From NCBI GenBank assembly GCA_043101835.1, contig JBICHM010000303.1:1-5172 (forward strand): a stretch of DNA of 5,172 bases, in the 5' to 3' direction. The stretch comes from JBICHM01 sp043101835 (GTDB lineage Bacteria; Planctomycetota; Phycisphaerae; Phycisphaerales; UBA1924). A program made the translations under genes and the position numbers. Below the pieces are notes generated by a model. It worked only from the letters and a program-made list of their open reading frames with translations, was not told the DNA's origin and did not search any database. This document shows positions 1 through 5,172 of this stretch, in pieces; position 1 is the stretch's first letter, and each line of letters begins with the position of its first letter.

Positions 1-665
1 CCCGCGACGCCCTCAATGCCGATCGTGCCGACAAGCTGACGCTTGGCCTCTGCGACATACGCGTTGCCGGGGCCGACGACGATCTCGGCGCGCGGAGCGG
101 GATTGACGCCGAGGGCGCACGCGGCGACGGCCTGGGCGCCACCGGCGACCAGCGCGCCGTCGGCGCCGGCGCTGACGGCGGCCGCCGCCATCAAGGGGGA
201 CAGCGCGGGCGTCACCATGAAGGCCGTCTCGACGCCGGCGACACGCGCGGGGACGAGGCCCATGATGGCGCTCGACGGCAATGGGTGGCGTCCTGCCGGC
301 GCGTAGCACGCGGCCGCGCGCTCGGGGACGAGGCGCACGCTCGTGCGCGTGCCGGCCTGATCGATCGGGTCGATCGGGCGGGGGACCTGCGCCTCGGCGA
401 CAGCCCGGACGCGCGCGACGGTTCGGTCGAGCAGCGCGTGGACCTCGTCGGACGTCTCGCTCGCGAGGCGCTCGAGGCCGGCGCGATCAACCCAGCAAGG
501 CTCGGGATCGCCGATCTCGCTCGCAACGGCGCGGAAGGCGTCGGCGCCGCCATCGCGAATGCGACGGATGATTGCGCTGACGCGCTCCGCGAGGGCGGGA
601 TCGGCGACAACCGCGTCCCGGCGCACGAGCGCTTCTTCGAGCGTGATCTCAGGCAGGATCGCCAT
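1..665 (-). CDS. hisD: Histidinol dehydrogenase (N-terminal half, 3' end outside window)
   Basis: HisD carries out the two NAD-dependent oxidations from histidinol through histidinal to histidine. The frame starts at ATG 665-663 and stays open to base 1, giving 221 whole codons of a family about 430 residues long. The first 110 residues are the weakly conserved helical N-terminus, with IRDGGADAF (36-44) in place of the usual GDEAL-type segment. Conserved core follows: RLVPERAAACYAPAGRHPLPSS (the family's YVPGG-type strand and loop, about 111-132), LVPARVAGV at 137-145, GGAQAVAA at 175-182, and GPGNAYVAEAKR at 198-209. The sequence leaves the window at IEGVAG, where the family continues AGPSE. 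The zinc-binding and catalytic histidine and glutamate residues lie beyond the edge and cannot be checked. The start overlaps the upstream stop by one base (TGATG) and has AGGAGG five bases ahead, so it is probably translated by reinitiation or coupling. It is the last gene visible; whether hisG or other genes follow is unknown. Confidence 0.95.
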   Translation of the reverse strand, partial: MAILPEITLEEALVRRDAVVADPALAERVSAIIRRIRDGGADAFRAVASEIGDPEPCWVDRAGLERLASETSDEVHALLDRTVARVRAVAEAQVPRPIDPIDQAGTRTSVRLVPERAAACYAPAGRHPLPSSAIMGLVPARVAGVETAFMVTPALSPLMAAAAVSAGADGALVAGGAQAVAACALGVNPAPRAEIVVGPGNAYVAEAKRQLVGTIGIEGVA

Positions 666-1891
666 CAACGCCTCCTCGCGCCGAGCGCCGCTTCGACATC
701 GCGGAGCGACAGGCCCTCGGCGAGCAGCAGCGTGGTCAGGTGGTAGAGGACATCCGCGGCTTCGCCGACGAGGTTGTCGCGCTCACCCGCCTGCGAGGCG
801 TCGGCGACCTCATAGGCCTCCTCGACAATCTTGCGCCGAAGCGTGCGCGGGTCCTTCGCGAGGCGCGCGGTGTAGCCGTCACCGGTCATGCGGTCGCGCA
901 GGTTGGATTCGAGGGCGCCGAGGTCAAAGTCGCGCTCGCCGAAGCATGTGGCGCTGCCGGTGTGGCACGCGGGGCCTGTCTGCTCGACGACGAAGCGGAG
1001 GGCGTCGGCGTCGCAATCAACCTCGGCGCGGAGGAGTCGCTGGGTGTGGCCGCTGGTGGCGCCCTTGCGCCAGACCTCTCCCCTGCTGCGGCTCTGGTAG
1101 CAGCCGATGCGCTCGGTGAGCGCGACACGGAGGGACTCCGGGCTGCTCCAGGCGACCATGAGCGCGCGCCCGCGCTCGTCGGCGACGAAGGTGGGCACAA
1201 GGCCGTCGGCGCCCTTGTCCCAGTCGACGCAGGCGAGGAAGGCGTCGGCGGGCTCGAGCGCCCCGGTGTAGACGGCCATGCCGACCTGGGCATTGAGGCC
1301 CGCGCGGTGGAGGTCAACGACATCCTCGACGGATCGCACGCCGCCGGCGGCGGTGACGGGAAGTCCGGTCACCGTGCGCACTTCGGCGGCGACCGTGGCG
1401 TCCGGCCCGGTCATGCGTCCTTCGACGCCCACATTGGTGACAAGGAAGCCGCCGACGAAGTCGGCGAGGCGCTTGGCGCGATCGACGGCGCGCTCGCCGG
1501 TGTCGCTGGTCCAGCCCTTGTCCATGACGACGCCGTCGGTGTGGTCGAGGCAGGCGATCCAGACCTCGCGCGGCAGGCAGCCAAGCAGTTCGGGCGTCGC
1601 GGCGGTGCCGACCATGAGGCGCTGCGCGCCGGCGCGGAGGAGTTCGCGGGCGCGGGATTCGTCGCGCACGCCGCCGCCGACGCGGCAGCGGTACCGCGCG
1701 CAGAGCTCGCGCACGAGCGGCAGGTTGTCGCCCGTGCCCATCGCGGCGTCGAGATCGACGACGGCGAGTTCGCCGAAGACACTCAGGCGATCGGCCCACG
1801 CGAAGACATCATCGAAGGCGAGCGCGCGATCCTTTCCACCGACGAGTTGAACGGCCTTGCCGCCTTGCAGATCTACGCAGGGGACAAGCAT
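665..1891 (-). CDS. hisA-hisI-hisE: Trifunctional HisA-HisI-HisE fusion: ProFAR isomerase, PR-AMP cyclohydrolase and PR-ATP pyrophosphatase
   Basis: A 408-residue protein joins three consecutive pathway steps. Residues 1 to about 226 are a TIM-barrel HisA: Asp7 in CVDLQGG, VGGGVR at 71-76, Asp116 in CLDHTDG followed by KGWT, and AAGGVRS. The usual TDIxxDG motif reads TNVGVEG (152-158), so this is a divergent HisA. Residues about 229-322 are HisI: GLVPTFV, SRSRGEVWRKGATSGH, metal-site DCDAD (Asp292, Cys293, Asp294, Asp296), and Cys309 and Cys316 in ACHTGSATCF as zinc ligands. Residues about 323-408 are HisE, a MazG-like pyrophosphohydrolase: GYTARL, KIVEEAYE (Glu357, Glu358, Glu361) and EAADVLYH (Glu377, Asp380). 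HisA ends directly in the normal HisI N-terminus with no stop or methionine at the join. The ATG at 1891-1889 is chosen because it starts conserved HisA sequence and has a perfect AGGAGGT seven bases ahead; the frame upstream to 2176 lies inside hisF and is arginine-rich nonsense. It overlaps hisHF by 19 bases and hisD as TGATG. Confidence 0.93.
   Translation of the reverse strand: MLVPCVDLQGGKAVQLVGGKDRALAFDDVFAWADRLSVFGELAVVDLDAAMGTGDNLPLVRELCARYRCRVGGGVRDESRARELLRAGAQRLMVGTAATPELLGCLPREVWIACLDHTDGVVMDKGWTSDTGERAVDRAKRLADFVGGFLVTNVGVEGRMTGPDATVAAEVRTVTGLPVTAAGGVRSVEDVVDLHRAGLNAQVGMAVYTGALEPADAFLACVDWDKGADGLVPTFVADERGRALMVAWSSPESLRVALTERIGCYQSRSRGEVWRKGATSGHTQRLLRAEVDCDADALRFVVEQTGPACHTGSATCFGERDFDLGALESNLRDRMTGDGYTARLAKDPRTLRRKIVEEAYEVADASQAGERDNLVGEAADVLYHLTTLLLAEGLSLRDVEAALGARRR
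671..676 (-). promoter_or_regulatory. Strong ribosome binding site for hisD
   Basis: Minus-strand AGGAGG lies five bases before the hisD ATG at 665. The same bases encode two of the final arginines of the HisE domain, so the C-terminus of one protein and the initiation signal of the next share sequence. With the TGATG stop/start overlap this fits termination-reinitiation coupling. Confidence 0.85.
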
Positions 1892-3273
1892 GCGCGCACC
1901 TCCTCGCCCGCACTCGCGAGCGTTCGCTTGATCTCGCCGATCGTGGCCTCGCCCCGGTGCAGCGCGCCGGCGAGGAGCACGGCGTCGGCCCCGGCGGCGA
2001 TCGCTTCGGGCGCATGCGCCGGCGCACCGAAGCCTCCGGAGGCGATGACGGGGAGTTCGACCGCTGCGCAGACGGCCTCGAGCAGCGGCGCGTCGAAGCC
2101 GAGGCTGGTTCCATCGCGGTTCATGCTGGTCAGGAGAATCTCGCCGGCGGCGCGCCGCTGTCCCTCGCGCGCCCATTCGACGGCCTCGCGTTCCGTCGGC
2201 GTCCGCCCGCCGCGCGTGCAGACGACGAAGCGATCGCCCTCGCGCTTCGCATCGATCGCGAGCACGCAGGCCTGGGCGCCCCAGCGGTCGGCGATGGCGG
2301 TCAGCAGGGCGGGGTCGCGCACGGCGGCGGAGTTGACGGCGACCTTGTCGGCGCCGGCGTCGAAGAGAGCCGCGGCGTCGGCGACGGCGCGCACGCCCCC
2401 GCCAACGGTCAAGGGGATCGAGAGCGCATCGGCCACTTCACGCACCATCGCGAGACGCGTGGGGCCGTCGTCGGGGGTGGCGGAGATGTCGAGAACGACG
2501 ATCTCGTCGGCGCCCTGGGCTTCGTAGCGAGCCGCGGCCTCGGCGGGGTCGCCGTGGTCGACGAGGTCGACGAAGCGCGTGCCCTTCACGAGGCGACCGC
2601 GCCTGACATCGAGGCAGGGGATCACGCGGCGCGTCATCGGGCCGGCGCCCGACAATGCATCGGCGCCTGTGATGGCTGGCTCGCCTTCAAGCCAGCGGCG
2701 CAGGAAGGCGCACCCGAAGGCGCCGCTCTTCTCCGGGTGGAACTGGGCGGCGAGAAGGCGGCCGCGCTCGAAGGCGGCGCCGAATGGAGCGCCGGCGATG
2801 TGGGACGCGACGAGCCATCGCCCGGGCACTGCCCTCGCGTCCTGCGCAAGGAATCCAAAGGCATGCACGAAGTAGGCGGAGGCGTCGTGATCGGCAGCGC
2901 CCGCAAGCGGCGTCCAGCCGAAGGCAACGGACCGCCGGGCCGGGACGCGCTCGCAGCGGGCCGGAAGCACGGCGAGGCCAGGGACATCCGGATCCTCTGC
3001 GCTGCCGACGCCGAGCGCCTGCATGCCGACGCAGACGCAGAGCGTCGGACGATCGGCATTGATGCGCGCGCGGATTGCGTCGTCGAGGCCGTGCTCGGCC
3101 ATGGCGCGCATGTACGCGCCGAACCGCCCGACGCCGGGCACGACCAGAAGTTCGGCGCTGCGCGCGACGGCGGGATCGAGCGTGGTCGCCACGCGACAGC
3201 CGAGGCGCTCGAAGGCGCGCTGGAGGCTGCCGGTGTTGCCGAGCGGCAGGATAGTGACGCAGCGCTCGCTCAC
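1873..3273 (-). CDS. hisHF: Imidazole glycerol phosphate synthase as a single HisH-HisF fusion (glutaminase plus cyclase)
   Basis: One 466-residue protein carries both subunits of imidazole glycerol phosphate synthase, which takes ammonia from glutamine and turns PRFAR into imidazole-glycerol phosphate plus AICAR (step 5). Residues 1 to about 197 are HisH, a class I glutamine amidotransferase: PGVGRFG at 46-52, nucleophile Cys81 in VCVGMQ, and His179 and Glu181 in QFHPEKSG complete the triad. A short linker rich in Gly and Ala follows. HisF begins at Met213 and fills the remaining 254 residues as a complete TIM barrel: catalytic Asp222 in CLDV and Asp341 in AIDAKR, GGGVR, VNSAAV, TSMNRDGT (Asn where Asp is common; the following Asp is kept) and ASGGFG. 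No stop or frameshift separates the domains, and the Met213 codon (ATG 2637-2635) has no visible ribosome binding site. The start is GTG at 3273-3271, within GTGA over the hisB stop; the upstream frame to 3357 lies in hisB and is not conserved. The domain order matches eukaryotic HIS7. Confidence 0.93.
   Translation of the reverse strand: MSERCVTILPLGNTGSLQRAFERLGCRVATTLDPAVARSAELLVVPGVGRFGAYMRAMAEHGLDDAIRARINADRPTLCVCVGMQALGVGSAEDPDVPGLAVLPARCERVPARRSVAFGWTPLAGAADHDASAYFVHAFGFLAQDARAVPGRWLVASHIAGAPFGAAFERGRLLAAQFHPEKSGAFGCAFLRRWLEGEPAITGADALSGAGPMTRRVIPCLDVRRGRLVKGTRFVDLVDHGDPAEAAARYEAQGADEIVVLDISATPDDGPTRLAMVREVADALSIPLTVGGGVRAVADAAALFDAGADKVAVNSAAVRDPALLTAIADRWGAQACVLAIDAKREGDRFVVCTRGGRTPTEREAVEWAREGQRRAAGEILLTSMNRDGTSLGFDAPLLEAVCAAVELPVIASGGFGAPAHAPEAIAAGADAVLLAGALHRGEATIGEIKRTLASAGEEVRACLSPA
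1898..1904 (-). promoter_or_regulatory. Strong ribosome binding site for the hisA-hisI-hisE fusion
   Basis: Minus-strand AGGAGGT, a full match to the anti-Shine-Dalgarno core, sits six bases before the ATG at 1891 and inside the end of the hisF coding sequence. It decides the start against the longer upstream frame, and implies independent initiation at this gene in addition to any coupling from hisHF, whose stop lies 16 bases past the start. Confidence 0.85.
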
Positions 3274-3854
3274 AGGGCGCCCTTGGTGCTGATGGGTTGG
3301 CTCGACTCGACAGGCATGAGGGCCGCGCGGAGCGCCCGCCCAAAGCCCTTGAAGCACGCCTCGATGGCGTGGTGGTCGTTGTCGGCGCGGACGAGGTCGA
3401 TGTGCAGGGCCATGCGGCTCTCGCGCACGAGGCCGAGCCAGAACTCGCGGAGGCAGGCGGTGTCAAGATCACCGGTCCAGCGGTCGCGCAGGCGGATGCG
3501 TTCGACGAGCGTGCCGCGCCCGCAGCAGTCGAGGGCGACATCGGCGAGGGCCTCGTCCATGGGCATGCGGCACCAGCCGGCGCGCTCGATGCCGGCGCCG
3601 CCGGCGACGAGGTCGCGGATCGCCTGCCCGAGCACGATGCCGAGGTCTTCGACGAGGTGGTGCTGATCGACTTCGGTGTCGCCGGTGGCGCGGACGCGCA
3701 GGCCGAGTCGCCCGTGCGCCGCGAATGCGTCGAGCATGTGGCCGAGAAACTTCACCGGGATGTCAATGTCGCGCGCAAGGTCGTCGGTCGAGAGCGACAG
3801 GGCGATATCGGTCTCATTCGTGGTGCGCGTGATCTCAGCGGTCGGGCGGCTCAT
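3270..3854 (-). CDS. hisB: Imidazoleglycerol-phosphate dehydratase (monofunctional HisB)
   Basis: This enzyme dehydrates imidazole-glycerol phosphate to imidazole-acetol phosphate (step 6). The 194-residue product is the normal length for the stand-alone dehydratase, with no N-terminal phosphatase domain. Family signatures are all present: the N-terminal EITRTTNETDI segment (7-17), His39 in GHMLD, the metal-binding HHLVED (His65, His66, Glu69), PMDEAL at 98-103, His151 in LHID-like context, and NDHHAIEACFK (His161, His162, Glu165, Lys169). These supply the histidine and glutamate ligands expected for the di-manganese centre of the known 24-mer enzymes. Small departures are FLGHMLD where FLDHMLD or FFDHMLD is usual, HHLVED for HHTVED, and CCGRG for the usual SGRP-type turn. 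I chose the ATG at 3854-3852 because it begins the conserved domain, overlaps the upstream stop as ATGA, and has GGAGA six bases upstream. A longer open frame to 4130 gives only an arginine-rich, unconserved extension. Confidence 0.96.
   Translation of the reverse strand: MSRPTAEITRTTNETDIALSLSTDDLARDIDIPVKFLGHMLDAFAAHGRLGLRVRATGDTEVDQHHLVEDLGIVLGQAIRDLVAGGAGIERAGWCRMPMDEALADVALDCCGRGTLVERIRLRDRWTGDLDTACLREFWLGLVRESRMALHIDLVRADNDHHAIEACFKGFGRALRAALMPVESSQPISTKGAL
3280..3284 (-). promoter_or_regulatory. Weak ribosome binding site for the hisHF GTG start
   Basis: Minus-strand AAGGG lies six bases before the GTG at 3273 inside the 3' end of hisB. It is the poorest of the four initiation sites in the window and pairs with a non-ATG start, so hisHF translation probably leans on coupling through the GTGA overlap with the hisB stop. 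Confidence 0.45.
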
Positions 3855-5172
3855 GGCAGGTCTCCGAGCGGGTCGAGGGAGTCGGCGAGGGCGGGGTCGG
3901 CGGCGAGCGGGCCGGTCCCGATGAAGCGGGCGCCGGCGGCTTCGGCGGCGGCGCGGTCGGCGGGGCCGTCGCCGACATAGCGGGCGAGGTCGGGATCGAC
4001 GGCGTCGCCGCGGCGCCTGAGCGCCTCGGCGATGGGCCACGGGCTGGGCTTGCGCTGGTCGGGCGCGCCGTCGTCGGCGCCGATGGCGACGGAATAGAGA
4101 TCGCGCCATCCGAATCGGTCGAGCGCCCACTCGAGATCGAGGCGCGGCCGGCCGCTGACGATGCCGAGGGTGTATCGGCGCGCAAGTCGCGTGAGACGCT
4201 CGGTGGCAATGCGCAGGGTCTCGGTCTCGCGGAGGCCGGGCTCGCCCGCGTCGCCCCGGTAGCAGGCGTCGAAGACGGCGACGACCCGATCGAGTTCGAT
4301 GTCAACGCCCATGCGCCGCAGAACCTCACGCGTCGCGTCGTAGTCGTCGTTGAAGCGGGTGTCGGCCTTGACCGCGTCGATGACGACGTCGTCGGGGGCG
4401 CGACCGGCGAGGGTCTCGACGCTTCGCCGGATGCAGGCGATGTAGGACCGCTCGACATCGATGAGCGTGCCGTCGACATCGAAGAGCAGCGGGCGCCGGC
4501 GCATGACTTCGGCGAGGATGTCGAGCGCGCGGCGGGTCTGCGCCGCGTCGCCAACGGTGATGCGGACGGAGCCGGGAAAGTCGGGGCAGGCGGAGAAGTC
4601 GCGGAGGCGCAGCCCGCGGGCGCGGCACTCGGCGCAGATCCAGCGGGCGTCGTCGCCGAGCATCGCAAGGACGAAATTGGTCGGGCCGGCGATGGTGCGG
4701 ATGCCGAGATCTGCGAGGCCGCCGAGAAGGATCGAGCGGCTTCGCGCAACTGAATCGACGCACTGCGCGCGCCCTTCGCCGTCGGCGATGGCGGCGAGAC
4801 CGAGTTGGATGGCCGCGGCGTTGACGGTGTAGGGCTGGCGCCCGACCGTCGCGCGGGCGAGGATCGCGGGGTCGCCGATGAGGGCGCCGATGCGCAAGCC
4901 GGCGAGGCCGGGGCACTTGCTGAGGCTGCGGATGATGGCGAGGTTGGCGTCGCGCGCGACGAGGGCGGCGTCATCCCGGGCGCCAGAAAAATCGGCGTAG
5001 GCGCGATCGAGGATGATGAGCGCTTCGGACGCCTGGGCGCGGACGCGCTCGATGAGCCCGTCGGGCAGCGTCGTGCCGGTGGGGTTGTTGGGGTCGATGA
5101 GGATGACGGCGTCGGGGCGCTCGCGCCCGAGCGCGTCGAGCATCCGGTCTGTTGGGTAGGCGCCGTCGGACT
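3851..5172 (-). CDS. hisC: Histidinol-phosphate aminotransferase fused to a C-terminal HAD-family phosphatase (5' partial)
   Basis: The N-terminal part is a PLP-dependent fold-type I aminotransferase of the HisC family, which converts imidazole-acetol phosphate plus glutamate to histidinol phosphate. The frame is open to the window edge; 439 residues are visible from the first whole codon (5170), and I estimate 100-150 are missing. Using visible numbering, HisC landmarks are PNNPTG at 27-32, DRAY at 55-58 (Asp55 for the PLP ring nitrogen; the family usually has DEAY), the Schiff-base lysine Lys85 in SLSKCPGLAGLRIG, and the carboxylate-binding arginine near Arg203 in GSVRITVG. From about residue 224 the same frame becomes a class I HAD hydrolase: FDVDGT (Asp231, Asp233), Ser339 in VSGRP, Lys374 in RKPSP, and GDGPAD (Asp401, Asp405). 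There is no stop between domains, and internal Met223 (ATG at 4504-4502) lacks a clear ribosome binding site. By inference the HAD domain is the histidinol-phosphate phosphatase, acting on the HisC product. Its exact substrate is unproven. It overlaps hisB by ATGA. Confidence 0.9.
   Translation of the reverse strand, partial: SDGAYPTDRMLDALGRERPDAVILIDPNNPTGTTLPDGLIERVRAQASEALIILDRAYADFSGARDDAALVARDANLAIIRSLSKCPGLAGLRIGALIGDPAILARATVGRQPYTVNAAAIQLGLAAIADGEGRAQCVDSVARSRSILLGGLADLGIRTIAGPTNFVLAMLGDDARWICAECRARGLRLRDFSACPDFPGSVRITVGDAAQTRRALDILAEVMRRRPLLFDVDGTLIDVERSYIACIRRSVETLAGRAPDDVVIDAVKADTRFNDDYDATREVLRRMGVDIELDRVVAVFDACYRGDAGEPGLRETETLRIATERLTRLARRYTLGIVSGRPRLDLEWALDRFGWRDLYSVAIGADDGAPDQRKPSPWPIAEALRRRGDAVDPDLARYVGDGPADRAAAEAAGARFIGTGPLAADPALADSLDPLGDLP
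3861..3865 (-). promoter_or_regulatory. Ribosome binding site for hisB
   Basis: Minus-strand GGAGA, six bases before the hisB ATG at 3854, lies within the last codons of the HisC-HAD fusion. It is of moderate strength and, with the ATGA overlap, supports the short 194-residue HisB start. Confidence 0.65.

Noticed and set aside
212..610. 132-codon minus-strand frame over hisD
   Set aside because: A different minus-strand frame encodes conserved HisD motifs without interruption across the same bases, so this is a shadow.
1892..2176. 95-residue N-terminal extension of HisA in the open frame
   Set aside because: It is arginine-rich shadow of hisF; the AGGAGGT before ATG 1891 and the HisA N-terminal motif fix the start.
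740..2527. 595-codon plus-strand open frame antisense to hisA-I-E and hisF
   Set aside because: It lies opposite clearly conserved genes, its translation is low-complexity Ala/Gly/Asp-rich with no recognisable domain, and long antisense frames are expected when minus-strand codons favour G/C at the third position.
2580..2660. Separate hisF gene starting at the internal ATG 2637
   Set aside because: No stop precedes it in frame and no Shine-Dalgarno-like sequence lies upstream, so a fused product is the simpler reading; internal initiation cannot be excluded.
1957..3666. 569-codon plus-strand open frame antisense to hisHF and hisB
   Set aside because: Same shadow effect; it crosses gene boundaries on the other strand, resembles no family, and ends in arginine/serine-rich sequence.
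3855..4130. Arginine-rich 92-residue N-terminal extension of HisB in the open frame
   Set aside because: It overlaps the conserved HAD domain in another frame, has no family counterpart, and the internal ATG at 3854 has a ribosome binding site and the ATGA coupling.
1..5172. Defence system, CRISPR array, mobile element, RNA gene, his attenuator or T-box in the window
   Set aside because: All bases are accounted for by five his reading frames; no repeats, integrase or transposase domains, or leader region are visible. Any attenuator or T-box would lie upstream of the first gene, outside the window.

Overview
The window is one tightly packed histidine biosynthesis operon, read entirely on the minus strand (right to left). 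Transcription order is hisC–HAD phosphatase fusion (5' end cut by the window edge), hisB, a hisH–hisF fusion, a hisA–hisI–hisE fusion, and hisD (3' end cut by the other edge). Five reading frames fill all 5172 bases. There is no intergenic stretch, no promoter, no terminator, and no RNA gene, mobile element or repeat array that I can support.

Pathway coverage is nearly complete: only step 1 (HisG, ATP phosphoribosyltransferase) has no gene here. Each fusion joins consecutive steps. HisE, HisI and HisA are steps 2-4, HisH plus HisF is step 5, HisB is step 6, HisC and the HAD phosphatase are steps 7-8, and HisD covers the two final oxidations. The HisB is the monofunctional dehydratase and lacks the histidinol-phosphatase domain of the enterobacterial bifunctional HisB. 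That makes the HAD domain on HisC the natural candidate for the missing histidinol-phosphate phosphatase.

All four gene junctions overlap: ATGA (hisC-HAD/hisB), GTGA (hisB/hisHF), 19 bases (hisHF/hisA-I-E) and TGATG (hisA-I-E/hisD). This points to translational coupling on one mRNA. Strong AGGAGG-type ribosome binding sites precede hisA-I-E and hisD. Those before hisB and hisHF are weaker, and I see none at the internal HAD or HisF methionines, which supports real fused polypeptides.

The organism is a high-GC bacterium (roughly 70% G+C by eye, strong C/G bias at third positions). The high GC also explains the many long open frames on the opposite strand, which are coding shadows. I cannot assign a phylum from this sequence. 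The compact, fusion-rich his operon and divergent HisA would suit a less-studied lineage such as Planctomycetota, Acidobacteriota or a candidate phylum, but that is only a guess.
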